Below, in pieces: positions 26,501 to 39,889 of a stretch of 64,000 bases of DNA; within the stretch, counting starts at the first letter, position 1; every line of letters begins with the position of its first letter. Where the stretch lies: contig OX393570.1 in assembly GCA_947652115.1 (NCBI GenBank), forward strand, positions 4,522,461-4,586,460. Direction: 5' to 3'. The notes under the pieces were generated by a model. That model ran no database searches and was not told where the DNA came from. It saw only the letters and a list, made by a program, of their open reading frames with translations. This DNA comes from Blastomussa wellsi. Lineage: Eukaryota; Cnidaria; Anthozoa; Scleractinia; Plerogyridae. The position numbers and the translations under genes were made by a program.

Positions 26501-29500
26501 CAAGTTAGATTCAAAACGTCGTGACTTGAATATCGCAAACAAATCCACTAATGTACGTTACCAAAACGGTTCGGCGTAAGACAAAAGCAACGAACGCCAC
26601 TGGACCATTTCCAAACAAAAAAGAAAGTAAAGGGATTTATAGCACTTATAACACATGTCTTATCCGTGAGTAGTTTGAATTAAAAGAAACATGAAAGCCT
26701 ACACTTCAATTCGCCAGCGTTGTGTAACAAATGCGAACATATTAATAACAAAATAGCTCAGTGATATTTCGACAAATAAGAATATTTCGGAAAAATATCA
26801 ATATCTCATATTAAATTAATATGCAAGGCACGATTCACTCATAAACTTAAGATGCAGATTGTGTTTATTCACACTAAGCCTAGCAGTAAAGGTGTCAACT
26901 TCGAACGTGCTTGTTCGTGGTGAGTAAATTTTCGTGAGGGATGGTTTATTCAATCTGTTGTCTTTGTTAACCACGGAAGAACAGTTAATTAAAGTATGGA
27001 AATAGTTTGTTTTTCTAATAATAAAACAACGGGAGGTTTTCTGGTCTTTTCTCTTTTCTCCAATTCAATTCAACATGACTGGATTTACGAGCCAAACAAG
27101 GAACATTTTTCCAATCTCGAGTGTCTAACTTCCTTTTGAGAGTGAAAGCGTCTCCGTAGTGGTTAGAGAAGGCTTACTTTAATGTCTGGTCTTCAAATTT
27201 ACAGCAATTTTCAACGTTTCCTTTGTCCCACAAAGCCCCCGCGAGGGTGGTACACCGCAGGAAATTTCATTGCATGTGGCACTTCGCTAGCGTGCTCGCC
27301 TCACGAATCGATGCGAACAAATTAGATTAAATTATGACGCAATTTCACTAGCCATGTGATGAAATAATCATTCATATTTCTTGCTTACTTCATTTCCTTC
27401 ATTCTAGAAAACTTGCGACTGCAAACGCCTGTTTGCCAATAAAAAAGCATCGTAATGTTCACTCTATTTTTCTTTCATAATCCGACCTCTAGTTAATTTT
27501 AAACGCTGATTCGTGACTTGGAATGAGAGATACATAATCCCATTATGAAATACCGTGAGCTTTGGTAAAAATGTGGTTAAAAATATATCACGTTCAGATA
27601 ATATTAGCCTCCAAACTTGACTTTTTGATTGCGCAAATGTTTTTGGTATTCGCAAGTTTCAAAATGTTTCGTGACTCGGAACCCAATGAAGGAATGACGA
27701 AACCTCGCATAAGACTTAACTCATGCGTACAATCAAACTTGATGAAGAGCCTGAAAAAACTAATCAATTTACCAACAGTGAGCACACACAGCCTACAAAA
27801 AGCGAAGTGTCTCCCCTGGCACGAATCTTTACTAAAAATTGCAACTCTTTCAGTTACCATATGGTGTTCGTACTAAGGAGACCGTTGTAACAAATCGCTC
27901 CTTTCTTTACTGACGATGAAAACTTGAGCAATTACTCTACTTTCGGTACCGTTGGCTGTATCAGTTTTGTTCTCGATCTTCACATTTGCTATTAATTAAT
28001 ACGCGAGAGAGTGAATTCAAGATAAACGTTCTCACAGGCCTACCTGAATTGGTCAGGCCATTGATGACAACTGCAGTAAAGGGAAACGAACTTATGGCTA
28101 ACTGAAAACGATGTTACGCTTTGCTACTTTTTGTAGTTACCGGTATGCATTCTCAGTTTTCTCAGTGTGACGAGAAAACACAAAGAATATGCACGCAAAA
28201 GTAAAGAGCGGGATTGCAGTGCGTTTCCCAGAAAGAGCTAGAATTTGATTATTACACCTTTGCCACTGAAAAAAGACCACGGGACCATTGCTATAGAAAT
28301 CAACACCAGGAAGGATTCCTAGAAAAACATTCTGCTTCACATTATGTTTCCGCACGTGTTTGTAACGAACACTTTCAATAAAAAAAATGCTCCACAGTGG
28401 CCCAGAAGAGAACTTCTGAAACCCGAATCTTTTAGAGGTTACCAGAGTTTCCCAAGCTATTTTCTTCTTTTCACTCCCGAAGTGATTACAGGTCTATATG
28501 CGCCCAAAAGAAGACGGTGGCCTCTAAGACTTCTTTTAAAAGGCATGCCCAAAGAAGACGAGTTATATTTTACAATTTTCTGATGGTCCATTTACGGACG
28601 GGTTTGTAATAGTTTATTTGTAAACTCTATTACTCGCTAAGTAGTAAAATAGAAATTTGAAAAAGCGAGAACAAGCTTCGTGTCGCGACGGATATGATTC
28701 TATATCTTTCCCACCCAACTTCAAATAGCATGTGAAATGAATGCATTGCTCAAAAGCCGCGAAAAAACTTCGACATGGTATAATTTTATCCAGAGAATTG
28801 CAGTACAAAACACGTTTGTATGTCCAGCATAATAACCAGCAACACGTGAACAGAAAGTTTCGGCCCTGATTGTTCAAAAAATGGATCAGCACACTGGCTA
28901 GGAATTTATCCGCGATTTAACTCGCCAGCTCGTAAAATGAGGTTCTCATCAGCTCATCAGCTGTTAGCATTTAAATGTGACCTTAGTTCAGTGTTTGGCC
29001 ACCTTGTATTGTATCGCAGCGTCATCGTAAACACTTCCAAATGCAAGGCCACAAACAAGTACTGCTTAGATTTCATTGTCATACACTACCGTATTTTTAC
29101 TGATACCGTCAGACTTACTTAAAAGGCCGGGCAGTAAGACTGAACAATTCAGGTTTAGCCTATTTTTTCAATCGGTCTCAATCGAAGTTAATCTTGTTTC
29201 CTCTCAGTTTATTAAATATAGCGTTTTTTACCGCCTCGTTAAACAGCTATTTCAAGGCTGCCTTCGATCGGAAAGTGATTTTATGCATTGCATAAATGTC
29301 TTACTGTTCACATGATGGTAGATGGCAGCCGTGTGGAATGAAATGTTTCTGTTTTGTTTCCTTTTTCTAAATACTTGAAAAAGCTGAAAAAGCACGGACC
29401 AAAAAACTTTTATCTAGGAGTTACTGTTGTCTTGTAAAAAAATAAAATTTTCGAAAATGGCAGTTGACCTAATTGTAGATTTACGGACAATAAATTTATA

Positions 29501-32500
29501 CAATAAATAAAAGCTTTGTAAAGCATTTAGGAACTATCCTTTTCAAACTAATTCGTCAAACAAGAATGCCAGTCATTTTTGAAGACGGTTTTTCCGCCTC
29601 TGCAAAAACTCGCCTTTATTGAACGTGGGAATAAGTAACGGTTTCGTGAGTACTGCCATGCTTTGCTTTTCTAGACTGTTCACAGCTGCTCTATTTTTTT
29701 CAACGCAAAAAGCGAGCGAAGCGAGCGCGAGTGCGAAGCGCTTTTGCGCTGGAGTCCAGTTCTCTCGCGATTAATTCACCGCGTTCGCCGGTCTATTGTT
29801 TTTCGTTTGCTGAACCACAATGACGCTTTTATCAAAAGTACTCGGTTTTGCGCGGTTCGGACATTACGATACAGGTTTACTAAAGCAGGAATGTTTTGTT
29901 TTTGACTTATACCAATCCACGTTTCCTTGATTTAAGAAAAGGCCAAACATCAGCCGCGCTGGCGTCATTTCCGAAATAAGGTCAAAGCTGCACGCGCTGA
30001 AAATAGATCCCTACGCCTACGAGCCTATCTGATAGTTTTTGAGGTCCTGCCCTAGGGTTTGGGAGCAAGGCCACATAAGTAAATGTTCCATCAGAATTAG
30101 GGACATTTTTGTATTATCATAGGGAACAAGGGATATCTTTAATTCTATCGGGAGCTTTGCACGAACCTTTTTTCGGAATAACTACATTTTTTAAGATGGG
30201 AAATTACGATGTTTTTAAAATTAAAGATCAGGGGACCATGTAGTCGCTTCAGTAGTTGTGTATTAGCTATTTCCTAACTGCGCTTTTCAAAACGAAATAG
30301 AGCTTTTACAAGGACGTTGCTGAACAAAGAGTATAATTGTAATCAGATCACCGGTTAAAGCCAGCAAAATCCTTTGATTTTTTCTGATCGGTCCTTCTGT
30401 ATAAATAAAGATATTATTAACTGAAAATACTATTATTATACATTGTCGCTTCAGTCATAAAATGCGCAGGTTTAGACAACAAACAAAATGAAGAACGTGT
30501 TAATAGTGCATGTTAAAACGCTGATACATCGAAACGGAAGTTTACCTTATTTGACGCAAAACCCATTTCCGTCGTTATGCCCGAACCAGACTAAACAAAC
30601 ATGCCCTATAAAAAATACTCTTTCCTGTTATAAGGGGAAATGTTTCAATGATAACGACAGTCCGACAGCGACACCCAGAGTAAACAAACAAGCACTTGAG
30701 TGGCTTAATCCTAGGTGAAACTAATGTTGTTACAAAATTACATTGCATTCCTGGCGGAAAAATCTTTTCAAAGATGGTCATCGAGACAAATCTTGTTTCA
30801 AAACACCATTACGCTAATAAAACTCGTTGGTACAATCTTTTTCAAGCTGATTTCATGGTTTCACTTTCCTTCCCTCGCGAGACTCCACTATTCATTTGTT
30901 GGCATTAAATCAAACTTAACCAAGTTCACGATCTTTCCGCCGTATTGAAATGGTGATTGAGTTATCAGTCTTCAAAGAGTTATAATTTTTTTTACAGAGA
31001 AATTTTGAGAATGAAACTACATTATACTGCACATATTTCTTAAATTAACCAAGCTTTTGGAAAATTATCGATAAGGCAGGACTGTACTTCGTTTTCGACC
31101 GTGTCCAAAATCGCGCAACCCCCTCGAATTACAGCCGGGAACTCTGTGAGGTACGACATTTAACTGTTCGTGTTAACACAATTACAATCCTTCTCAATCT
31201 TCCTCATTCCAAGACATCCTTGTTTTTTTTTCAGGGTATTTTTTCCTCGGGTGCTTTTCTACCTTGGTAAACTATTAATTCAAAGTTTCCTATTCCTTCA
31301 TTACCAAGCAAAATTCTAGATTCCCTGATTTCAGACTGACCTCTTATTAAAGAAATGACGTTGCTAAGGAAAACATCCGATGGCGTCGGGTACAACTTAT
31401 CCGCTGAAAAGTGTTTTAATTTTGGCTTTGTGGGATGAAACTAATTATAATCCTTTGATAATACCTTTAACGTGCTAAAGAATGAGGCGCACAATGTCAG
31501 CTCAAAGTGGAATTGATAAATAAGTCAGTGGTATTAAAGGTGAATAGAGTTCAGAGGACAGATTTCGCAGAATACTTTGATAAAGAATTTAATTAAATGC
31601 GTCTTTGCCCGTCCCTTCGCTGCATCACCACGAGACAGACTAGAGGTCTAATAATCATCGTAGAAGCCTAAATAAGGATCGTGTACAAGATATGTTACTT
31701 GAAATGGACACCAGTACAGTGTTTTGAAAAAGTCTTGCCTGGAGTAAATAACGCGATTTTAATTTTATCGTGCGATTCCAGGGAAACCTCCCATCATCTT
31801 TTTCCAGATTGCTTCTTAGACACTAAGGTGACATATGCTTTTCAGTTTAGACGAGTCTGCTGCGGATAAATTGGTCTCTAGATCTAGAGAATGACAAATA
31901 AACACAAAGGAGACTGTATACGGCAATGCATGGTCACAATTGAACAAGATTAAAAGGATTACCGCAAAAAATATTGATTTAATTTCCGTGGAAGGATAGA
32001 AAACCAGATTAAACAAATCTGGTATTCTAGAACGCGTGGCGGCCATTAATCGCGATGATTATAAATCCAATTCAGTTTTTGCTTTGCAATATTTCATGAA
32101 CTGAATGTACAGTGAATAATCAACGGAAATGAATGACCTAAAAAATTCTAAAGATTCAACAAAGCTAAAATATCCCCAAAAAATGCCAACTTAGAAGTCA
32201 TTTGAAAAGTGTAACTCGAAGCTTCGAACTTCAATTTCTTCAAGATCACCCAGATTGGTCAGTCTCGGTGGCTTATTATTTATTTGATAGCATTTCCGAT
32301 TCTGCTGTGCGAGCCAGATAAACTAACTGCTTCCCCAAGGCGTTCCTCAACACTTCTTTTCATAATAGGATAAAATACTTTGGCTGCGTCTTCAGCAATT
32401 TTCAGTATTTTCATGTACCCTGTCTACAACTCGTACCGGATGAATTTCATTACGTCTGTCGCAACACATTCGGAGTAATGAAAACAAATTACAGATATCT

Positions 32501-33227
32501 TTTCGGCGTATCGGTTTCCCGGAAAAAAATAGAGAAGCAAATGACCCTTTTTTGATTGTACTTGTATCCTACATCGATAAGAGCAGGCAGCATTTATCCT
32601 GGTTGCTTTCACCCTACAAATTACGAAAAGCCCCGTTGTTATGGTACGCAGACATTTTTTTCGCGCGACAGGTCTAGTGAACATAGGGATTCCTATTATT
32701 CGGCAACAGATGTTGTATCCCTGTCAGTACGATAATAAAAAAGCTTTTAACATTTATTTCACAGTTTTCGTTTTCATTACTTTAGTCGTTAGCCCAGATC
32801 CCAAAAGAACTATTTGGAAATCCTTTTCGTTTTCGAATTTTAATATCTTATAAATCAGCTGCGCAGTTGAAAGGTTTCATTTCATGCGGTGACATCAATT
32901 GGGTTTAGCTTGTCATGCTTTCTCGCGCATGCACAGTATACCGTCAATAGAGGTCCCAGGGTAGAGAGAGAACGGCGAGAATTCCCTTTCCGCCGGATGG
33001 CTAATAAGAATTTCGTGAACGCGTACATACATGTATTGGGCTTAAAACTCTATTTTAACTTTTTTAATACATTTTCTCAATCTGTAGACACATAATCCCA
33101 GAAATTACAACTTCAGTTGAGTTCGAGTAAGTTCATGGCAATAACGCATTTTGTGTCTTTCTCGTTTGCAGTAACTTTTTAACGTATCCCACATGGTTTA
33201 CATTTCCTATACATCGCACGTACGATC
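17503..33227. other. 15.7 kb AT-rich gene-free interval upstream of FLI/ERG
   Basis: No open frame exceeds about 115 codons and none carries a family motif, splice-linked partner or recognisable domain. The sequence is mostly unique-looking AT-rich DNA. Small features are the C-MARE palindrome at 18135-18148, XbaI/BglII-like palindromes near 19737 and 31875, and a GC-rich GAGCGAAGCGAGCGCGAG stretch near 29710. It must hold the FLI/ERG promoter and non-coding first exon, and probably enhancers, but none can be placed from sequence alone. Confidence 0.5.
18135..18148. promoter_or_regulatory. perfect C-MARE palindrome upstream of FLI/ERG
   Basis: TGCTGACGTCAGCA is exactly the 14 bp CRE-type Maf recognition element bound by large and small Maf/bZIP dimers. 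It also contains a full CRE/ATF core, TGACGTCA. It lies about 645 bp upstream of the FLI/ERG start codon in the likely promoter region. Function is inferred. Confidence 0.5.
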
Positions 33228-33725
33228 TGTTGGCCGTTCCGAAAATGCGCAGGGAACTGGGGCGAGATTCAACTTTTAGCCAATCGATAATTTGCCACCA
33301 CCACACAAAAGATCACGTTGAAATTGGTCATCTGACCAAGTTTCGGACTTCGAAACTTGACTTAAAATCCATACAAACGTCTGTAATTTTGACACAGCGA
33401 CTCCCAAAACCAGTATACAAAACCCACAAAACTTTTATCAGATTTGTGACAACTGTAAAATGCCGTCATGGACTATGATTGCCCATGTTTAAGAGTTCGC
33501 AGAAGTCATTAAAAAATTAGAGTTTATATGGTTTTGGGGGACGCTGTATCAAAATTCTAGACGTTTGTATGGATTTTGAGCCATGTTTCACAGACTTGGT
33601 CTCTTTTCAACCTAAAAACTTCAAACTTGGTCAGATGACCAATTTCAACGTGATCTTTTGTGTGCCGGGTGGTGTCAAATTATCGATTGGTTAAAAGTTG
33701 AAACTCGCCCCAGTTCCCTGCGATA
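33228..33725. mobile_element. foldback element with about 200 bp arms
   Basis: The left arm includes GCAGGGAACTGGGGCGAG, CCAATCGATAATTTG, AAAGATCACGTTGAAATTGG and ATCCATACAAACGTC. The same blocks return in inverse order and orientation on the right: GACGTTTGTATGGAT, CCAATTTCAACGTGATCTTT, CAAATTATCGATTGG and CTCGCCCCAGTTCCCTGC. The arms flank about 100 bp of less similar centre. The 82-codon frame at 33230-33478 lies in the left arm and has no known motif. The right arm runs straight into the 116 bp array. Confidence 0.85.
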
Positions 33726-35548
33726 TCATACCGAAAGTTTCGGAATGGCCCATTCACTGGAAAAGAGTCACTGAGTGTTAACTGGACCCTGTTTATGAGA
33801 CACGAGATTATCGATTGGTTAAAAGTTGAAACTCGCCCCAGTTCCCTGCGATATTTCGGAATGGCCTATTCACTGGAAAAGAGTCACTGAGTGTTAACTA
33901 GACCCTGTTGATGAGACACGAGATTATCGATTGGTTAAAAGTTGAAACTCGCCCCAGTTCCCTGCGTTATTTCGGAATGGCCTATTCACTGGAAAAGAGT
34001 CACTGAGTGTTAACTAGACCCTGTTGATGAGACACGAGATTATCGATTGGTTAAAAGTTGAAACTCGCCCCAGTTCCCTGCGATATTTCGGAATGGCCCA
34101 TTCACTGGAAAAGAGTCACTGAGTGTTAACTAGACCCTGTTGATGAGACACGAGATTATCGATTGGTTAAAAGTTGAAACTCGCCCCAGTTCCCTGCAAT
34201 ATTTCGGAATGGCCCATTCACTGGAAAAGAGTCACCGAGTGTTAACTAGACCCTGTTTATGAGACACGAGATTATCGATTGGTTAAAAGTTGAAACTCGC
34301 CCCAGTTCCCTGCGATATTTCGGAATGGCCCATTCACTGGAAAAGAGTCACCGAGTGTTAACTGGACCCTGTTTATGAGACACGAGATTATCGATTGGTT
34401 AAAAGTTGAAACTCGCCCCAGTTCCCTGCGATATTTCGGAATGGCCCATTCACTGGAAAAGAGTCACTGAGTGTTAACTAGACCCTGTTGATGAGACACG
34501 AGATTATCGATTGGTTAAAAGTTGAAACTCGCCCCAGTTCCCTGCGATATTTCGGAATGGCCCATTCACTGGAAAAGAGTCACTGAGTGTTAACTAGACC
34601 CTGTTGATGAGACACGAGATTATCGATTGGTTAAAAGTTGAAACTCGCCCCAGTTCCCTGCGATATTTCGGAATGGCCTATTCACTGGAAAAGAGTCACT
34701 GAGTGTTAACTAGACCCTGTTGATGAGACACGAGATTATCGATTGGTTAAAAGTTGAAACTCGCCCCAGTTCCCTGCGATATTTCGGAATGGCCCATTCA
34801 CTGGAAAAGAGTCACTGAGTGTTAACTAGACCCTGTTGATGAGACACGAGATTATCGATTGGTTAAAAGTTGAAACTCGCCCCAGTTCCCTGCGATATTT
34901 CGGAATGGCCTATTCACTGGAAAAGAGTCACTGAGTGTTAACTAGACCCTGTTGATGAGACACGAGATTATCGATTGGTTAAAAGTTGAAACTCGCCCCA
35001 GTTCCCTGCGATATTTCGGAATGGCCCATTCACTGGAAAAGAGTCACTGAGTGTTAACTAGACCCTGTTGATGAGACACGAGATTATCGATTGGTTAAAA
35101 GTTGAAACTCGCCCCAGTTCCCTGCGATATTTCGGAATGGCCCATTCACTGGAAAAGAGTCACCGAGTGTTAACTAGACCCTGTTGATGAGACACGAGAT
35201 TATCGATTGGTTAAAAGTTGAAACTCGCCCCAGTTCCCTGCGATATTTCGGAATGGCCCATTCACTGGAAAAGAGTCACTAAGTGTTAACTGGACCCTGT
35301 TTATGAGACACGAGATTATCGATTGGTTAAAAGTTGAAACTCGCCCCAGTTCCCTGCGATATTTTCGGAATGGCCCATTCACTGGAAAAGAGTCACTGAG
35401 TGTTAACTAGACCCTGTTGATGAGACACGAGATTATCGATTGGTTAAAAGTTGAAACTCGCCCCAGTTCCCTGCGATATTTCGGAATGGCCCATTCACTG
35501 GAAAAGAGTCACCGAGTGTTAACTAGACCCTGTTGATGAGACACGAGA
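33679..35548. repeat. 116 bp satellite array, 16 units
   Basis: The motif ATTATCGATTGGTTAAAAG recurs at 33679, 33807, then every 116 bp to 35432. The first unit is 128 bp and the fifteenth 117 bp. Units are nearly identical, with recurrent variants (CTGTTGATGAG or CTGTTTATGAG, ACTAGACC or ACTGGACC, CACTGAG or CACCGAG) shared between non-adjacent units. The first half of each unit, through GATATTTCGGAATGGCC, is the outer end of the adjacent foldback arm; the second half (CATTCACTGG...GACACGAG) is not in the foldback. Confidence 0.95.
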
Positions 35549-36341
35549 TAGCTGAATGCCTGGAACTATTCTCGTTCTCCTAACACTGAATCTGGTATCA
35601 TACATATATGGATTATAAGAAAGGCGCACATTGTGCATTGCTGAATGAAGTACTGCACAACACAACTAAGTTTTAAAAATATGTCCTTCATTTAGGTTGC
35701 ACAGGGATCATACTCTTTTGAGCTTCCAGGGACCTTTCCATGACCATTCAGGAGTTTTTGTAAATCAAAATTTGGCCACTTTTTGGAAATTTTCAAAATT
35801 CTCTTGACTGTGTGAACCTTTTCGTTATTTTTTTTTTTTCGGAAAAACAATAAGTTCTTTACACAGCACTGTCCACAACTTTCCACTACCCACACTTAAA
35901 TTCCATGACTTTCCAAGCCTGGAAAATGAAGTTCTTAAATTCCATGGCTTTCCAGGTTTCCAATGGCCCGTATGAACCCTGGCTGTTACATCCACAACAT
36001 AGAAGACGCAAAGAAGGGCGTTTTTGAACGACAATTTCTTTATGACTCCTAACATATATCAAAGTTCCAAGTCGAAGTTTGTCCTCTACCACGAAACTAA
36101 CTAAAGCCAGCCAGAGAACACGCTACCACCATCCCTCGAATCCATATACCATGACATCCCGACCTCCCTGAGTGTAGTTTATAATATAACCCGAGTGTTG
36201 CCTGGAGACCTTACCAGCCGAGTTCATATTGTTCCATTTTAACTTCCCCGGTATGGATAAAGGGGTAAAGTCACTTTAACCGGGAATATCGCAAACCAGA
36301 TAACACCCAAAGCGCCCGACTGAAGTTCTTGACGTAGGATT
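35549..36341. other. 3' flank of TBRG1 with a dispersed repeat
   Basis: This lies past the TBRG1 stop. About 35690-35990 has a minus-strand pattern of CCAGGGTTCATACGGGCC, TTGGAAACCTGGAAAG and CATGGAATTTAAG blocks, partly self-repeating, which I recognise only as a dispersed repeat type. No gene is supported. Confidence 0.45.
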
Positions 36342-39300
36342 TCATTTTGGTGGCGAGTCCGGAATCCCGGTTCCCGGAAAGCCAGAGCTGTTCCCGAACA
36401 GTGGCGAAGTGGGCGACAGAACGAACGATCCTTGGCCAGCGGCAGTCGGCGACAGCGGTATGCCCGAGAGTGATGTCGGGAAGGCGGATTGACTTGGTGA
36501 TGACATCAGCGGATTCATTCCTGCGTTTATACAGAAGGATTAACCACAACTGTTGCTATGCGCGCCACCATCGAGGTAAAAATCGAGATTCCCCTAACTA
36601 ATTTTCATACATACATTTTCTAAAGAGAATTAAATTTTCTAGAGGCTAAGCAACTTACCGGTGTCCATTTCGCTATCGTGTTCTAACCCATCAAGCTGTG
36701 TTCCCGAACTAGGACTGCAGAGGCCTGGGGACGATAAAGGGGTGATGGTGGACGCGAGAGTCAATGGCCCCATGTCTGTATCTGACAAACAAAATAAAAA
36801 AAACGGCTTCATGTGCGGTGGAAAGAAGCATTTTTGACTTTTTCGCTTTTTTCCCTTTGGGGTGGGGATGTTTGGCCACAATGACAGTCACTACATCCAA
36901 AAAAAGTGCAATGGAGCAATCAGAACATCAAACAAAAAGGTGCGATCAGCGTAAAGCGCGGAAAAGCAAGCAAACAGCGACAAGAGCAGGAAAACGAGCA
37001 AACAGCGAAAAGCGCGGGAAAACGAGCAAACAGCGAAAAGCGCGGGAAAACAAGCAAACAGCGACAAGCGCAGGAAAACGAGCAAACAGCGACAAGCGCG
37101 GGAAAACAAGCAAACTGCGACAAGCGCGGGAAAACGAGCAAACAGCGACAAGCGCAGGAAAACGAGCAAACAGCGACAAGCGCGGGAAAACGAGCAAACA
37201 GCGACAAGCGCGGGAAAGCGAGCAAACTGCGACAAGCGCAGGAAAACAAGCAAACAGCGACAAGCGCGGGAAAACGAGCAAACAGCAACAAGCGCAGGAA
37301 AACGAGCAAACAGCGACAAGCGCGGGAAAGCGAGCAAACTGCGACAAGCGCAGGAAAACGAGCAAACAGCGACAAGCGCAGGAAAACAAGCAAACTGCGA
37401 CAAGCGCAGGAAAACGAGCAAACAGCGACAAGCGCGGGAAAACAAGCAAACTGCGACAAGCGCAGGAAAACGAGCAAACAGCGACAAGCGCAGGAAAACG
37501 AGCAAACAGCGACAAGCGCAGGAAAACGAGCAAACAGCGACAAGCGCAGGAAAACGAGCAAACAGCGACAAGCGCAGGAAAACGAGCAAACAGCGACAAG
37601 CGCGGGAAAACAAGCAAACTGCGACATGCGCGGGAAAACGAGCAAAGAGCAACAAGCGCGGGAAAACAAGCAAACAGCGACAAGCGCAGGAAAACAAGCA
37701 AACAGCGACAAGCGCGGGAAAACGAGCAAAGAGCAACAAGCGCGGGAAAACAAGCAAACAGCGACAAGCGCGGGAAAACGAGCAAAGAGCAACAGGCGCG
37801 GGAAAATAAGCAAACAGTGACAAGCGCGGGAAAACGAGCAAAGAGCAACAAGCGCAGCAAAACAAGCAAACACTGACCAGCGCGGGAAAACGAGCAAACA
37901 GTGAAAAGCGCGAGAAAACAAGCAAACAGCGACAAGCGAGAGAAAACAAGCAAACAGCGAAAAGCGCGGGAAAACAAGCAAACAGCAACAAGCGCGGGAA
38001 AACGAACAAACAGCAACAAGCGCAGGAAATCATAATTATTGCCGGCGACAAAAACGAAAAAATAAAAATAAAATGTATTGGTTTACAACTGATTATGGCT
38101 TTGCATCCAACTTGCTCAGAAGGCCTAACATTTAAAACACAAAACGTTGCAAGTGTCTTTTGAACTAATTATATGGGACTCTGACATGCTAAACACTAAA
38201 GTAAGTAAGTAAGTAAGGTGGCCGATTTCGAGTCAGTTCACTCACCCTTAAACATTTCCTCATCGTGATCCATAGGAGTTGCAGGATGAAAAGTCGGCGG
38301 CTGCATCGCCGGTGGCATGAGATCTTCGCGCGTTATGTTATCTTCGTGTGTAATGTGATCTTCGTGCGCAATGTGCTCGTCTTCTTCCATGCTAACAATG
38401 GAATCTTCGTCAACAGTTGTGGGGATGCCATGGGCGACACCAGATGGGTCCGTAGTTATTGACTTCCCTTCAGAAAACACCATAAATTAATAACAAGAAG
38501 TCGATTTAATAAGGTGACGCTCTAGTAGTTTTGACAAAGTATTTTAAGCCAGTTTTGCGACGAACCAAATTACTCTAAAATGAGTCATTGACCTTTCGCG
38601 CCGCGCGGGAACTAGTGTTACATTTTGAAATCTGGTTTTCACATTCGCTTTTACTCCCAGCCCGCTCAAACTTGTCAAATACAATAAACAATGATAAAAT
38701 ATTGTTCTGCAACCATCTGTGACAAATTAACGTCTTGAAGTCTACCCAAAAAAATGCGACTTTTAGTGTTTGTGTTTTTAATCTTCAATTTCTTTCGGTG
38801 AAATTTTCTAAAATGTTCACGGTGTTTTTGCCTCTTCGTAAAGTTTGGTCTTGCAGATTTTCCTGAAAAGTGAAGCAAAACAACGATATCCCCTCTGCCA
38901 ACTTTTACCGTATTTCACCGAAGGAAAACTCATGATGTTTGGAAGTTTAAACAGCTTTATCTGGCCTTAAACACCATCCACATACCTGATTTATTTTGTG
39001 GTTTAGGTAATTCAAACTTGACCCACTGGTACTTGGTACATTTTCGCGCTCCGGGTAAGTTTTGAATCAAGTACTGAATGGTTGGATGAGAGAAACCGAA
39101 AAACTCTGGACCCGAGCCTGTGTTTGACGCATCCCTACCCCTGTTAAGAAAACAAATGTATCCAGTTACTTTAAACAACGAGTTAAGATGCCAGCTGATA
39201 AGCATGATATTTACCTAGCCTTATTGACCGCCTTTAGCACCACGCAGTGGCACGCCGTGGCTGACGAGGCAACGATTGGATGGTCCGGATCATCTTCAGG

Positions 39301-39844
39301 GCACATCTCAAACTAAAGTCACACAAAATGGATCACAATCAACCTTAATAAACAAATTGCCCCACCCAAAACACCCACCAACTCCACACCCAAATAGGCC
39401 ACCCAAATACAGGCGCATGGGTAAGAGAGAGATGTAACATTGCCATAACTTCGTGACAAAAATTTTAAGCTCATGATACAACTTTTTAAAGACATGTTTC
39501 GGCATGACTCATGCCACCATCAGTTTAATGTGTTGTTCCGTTTTCCACTGTTTTAAATACGTTTACACTTTGAGTACGTTAACAATTTGAAATTTAAAAT
39601 ACAGTAACAGTTACAATTCTGCGCGTGCAAAGTGCACGAGTGTTAATTACAGATAATTTGGTTTTATCAACTGGGTTGATAATGTCAATTGGCCACCGTA
39701 AAGAGATTCAAGAGCTGACGTTTCGTCAGTTAGCCATTCGCTCCGACGAAGGGCTAACGCTCGAAACGTCAGCTCTTGAATCTCTTTACGGTGGCTAATT
39801 GACATTATCAACCCAGTTGATAAAACCAAATTATATTGTTATAC

Positions 39845-39889
<45 letters not shown>

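Noticed and set aside
36764..38051. Open frames of 304-386 codons on both strands
   Set aside because: All arise from the 28 bp repeat, which lacks stops in several frames. The array lies wholly between two TBRG1 exons whose phases match across it.
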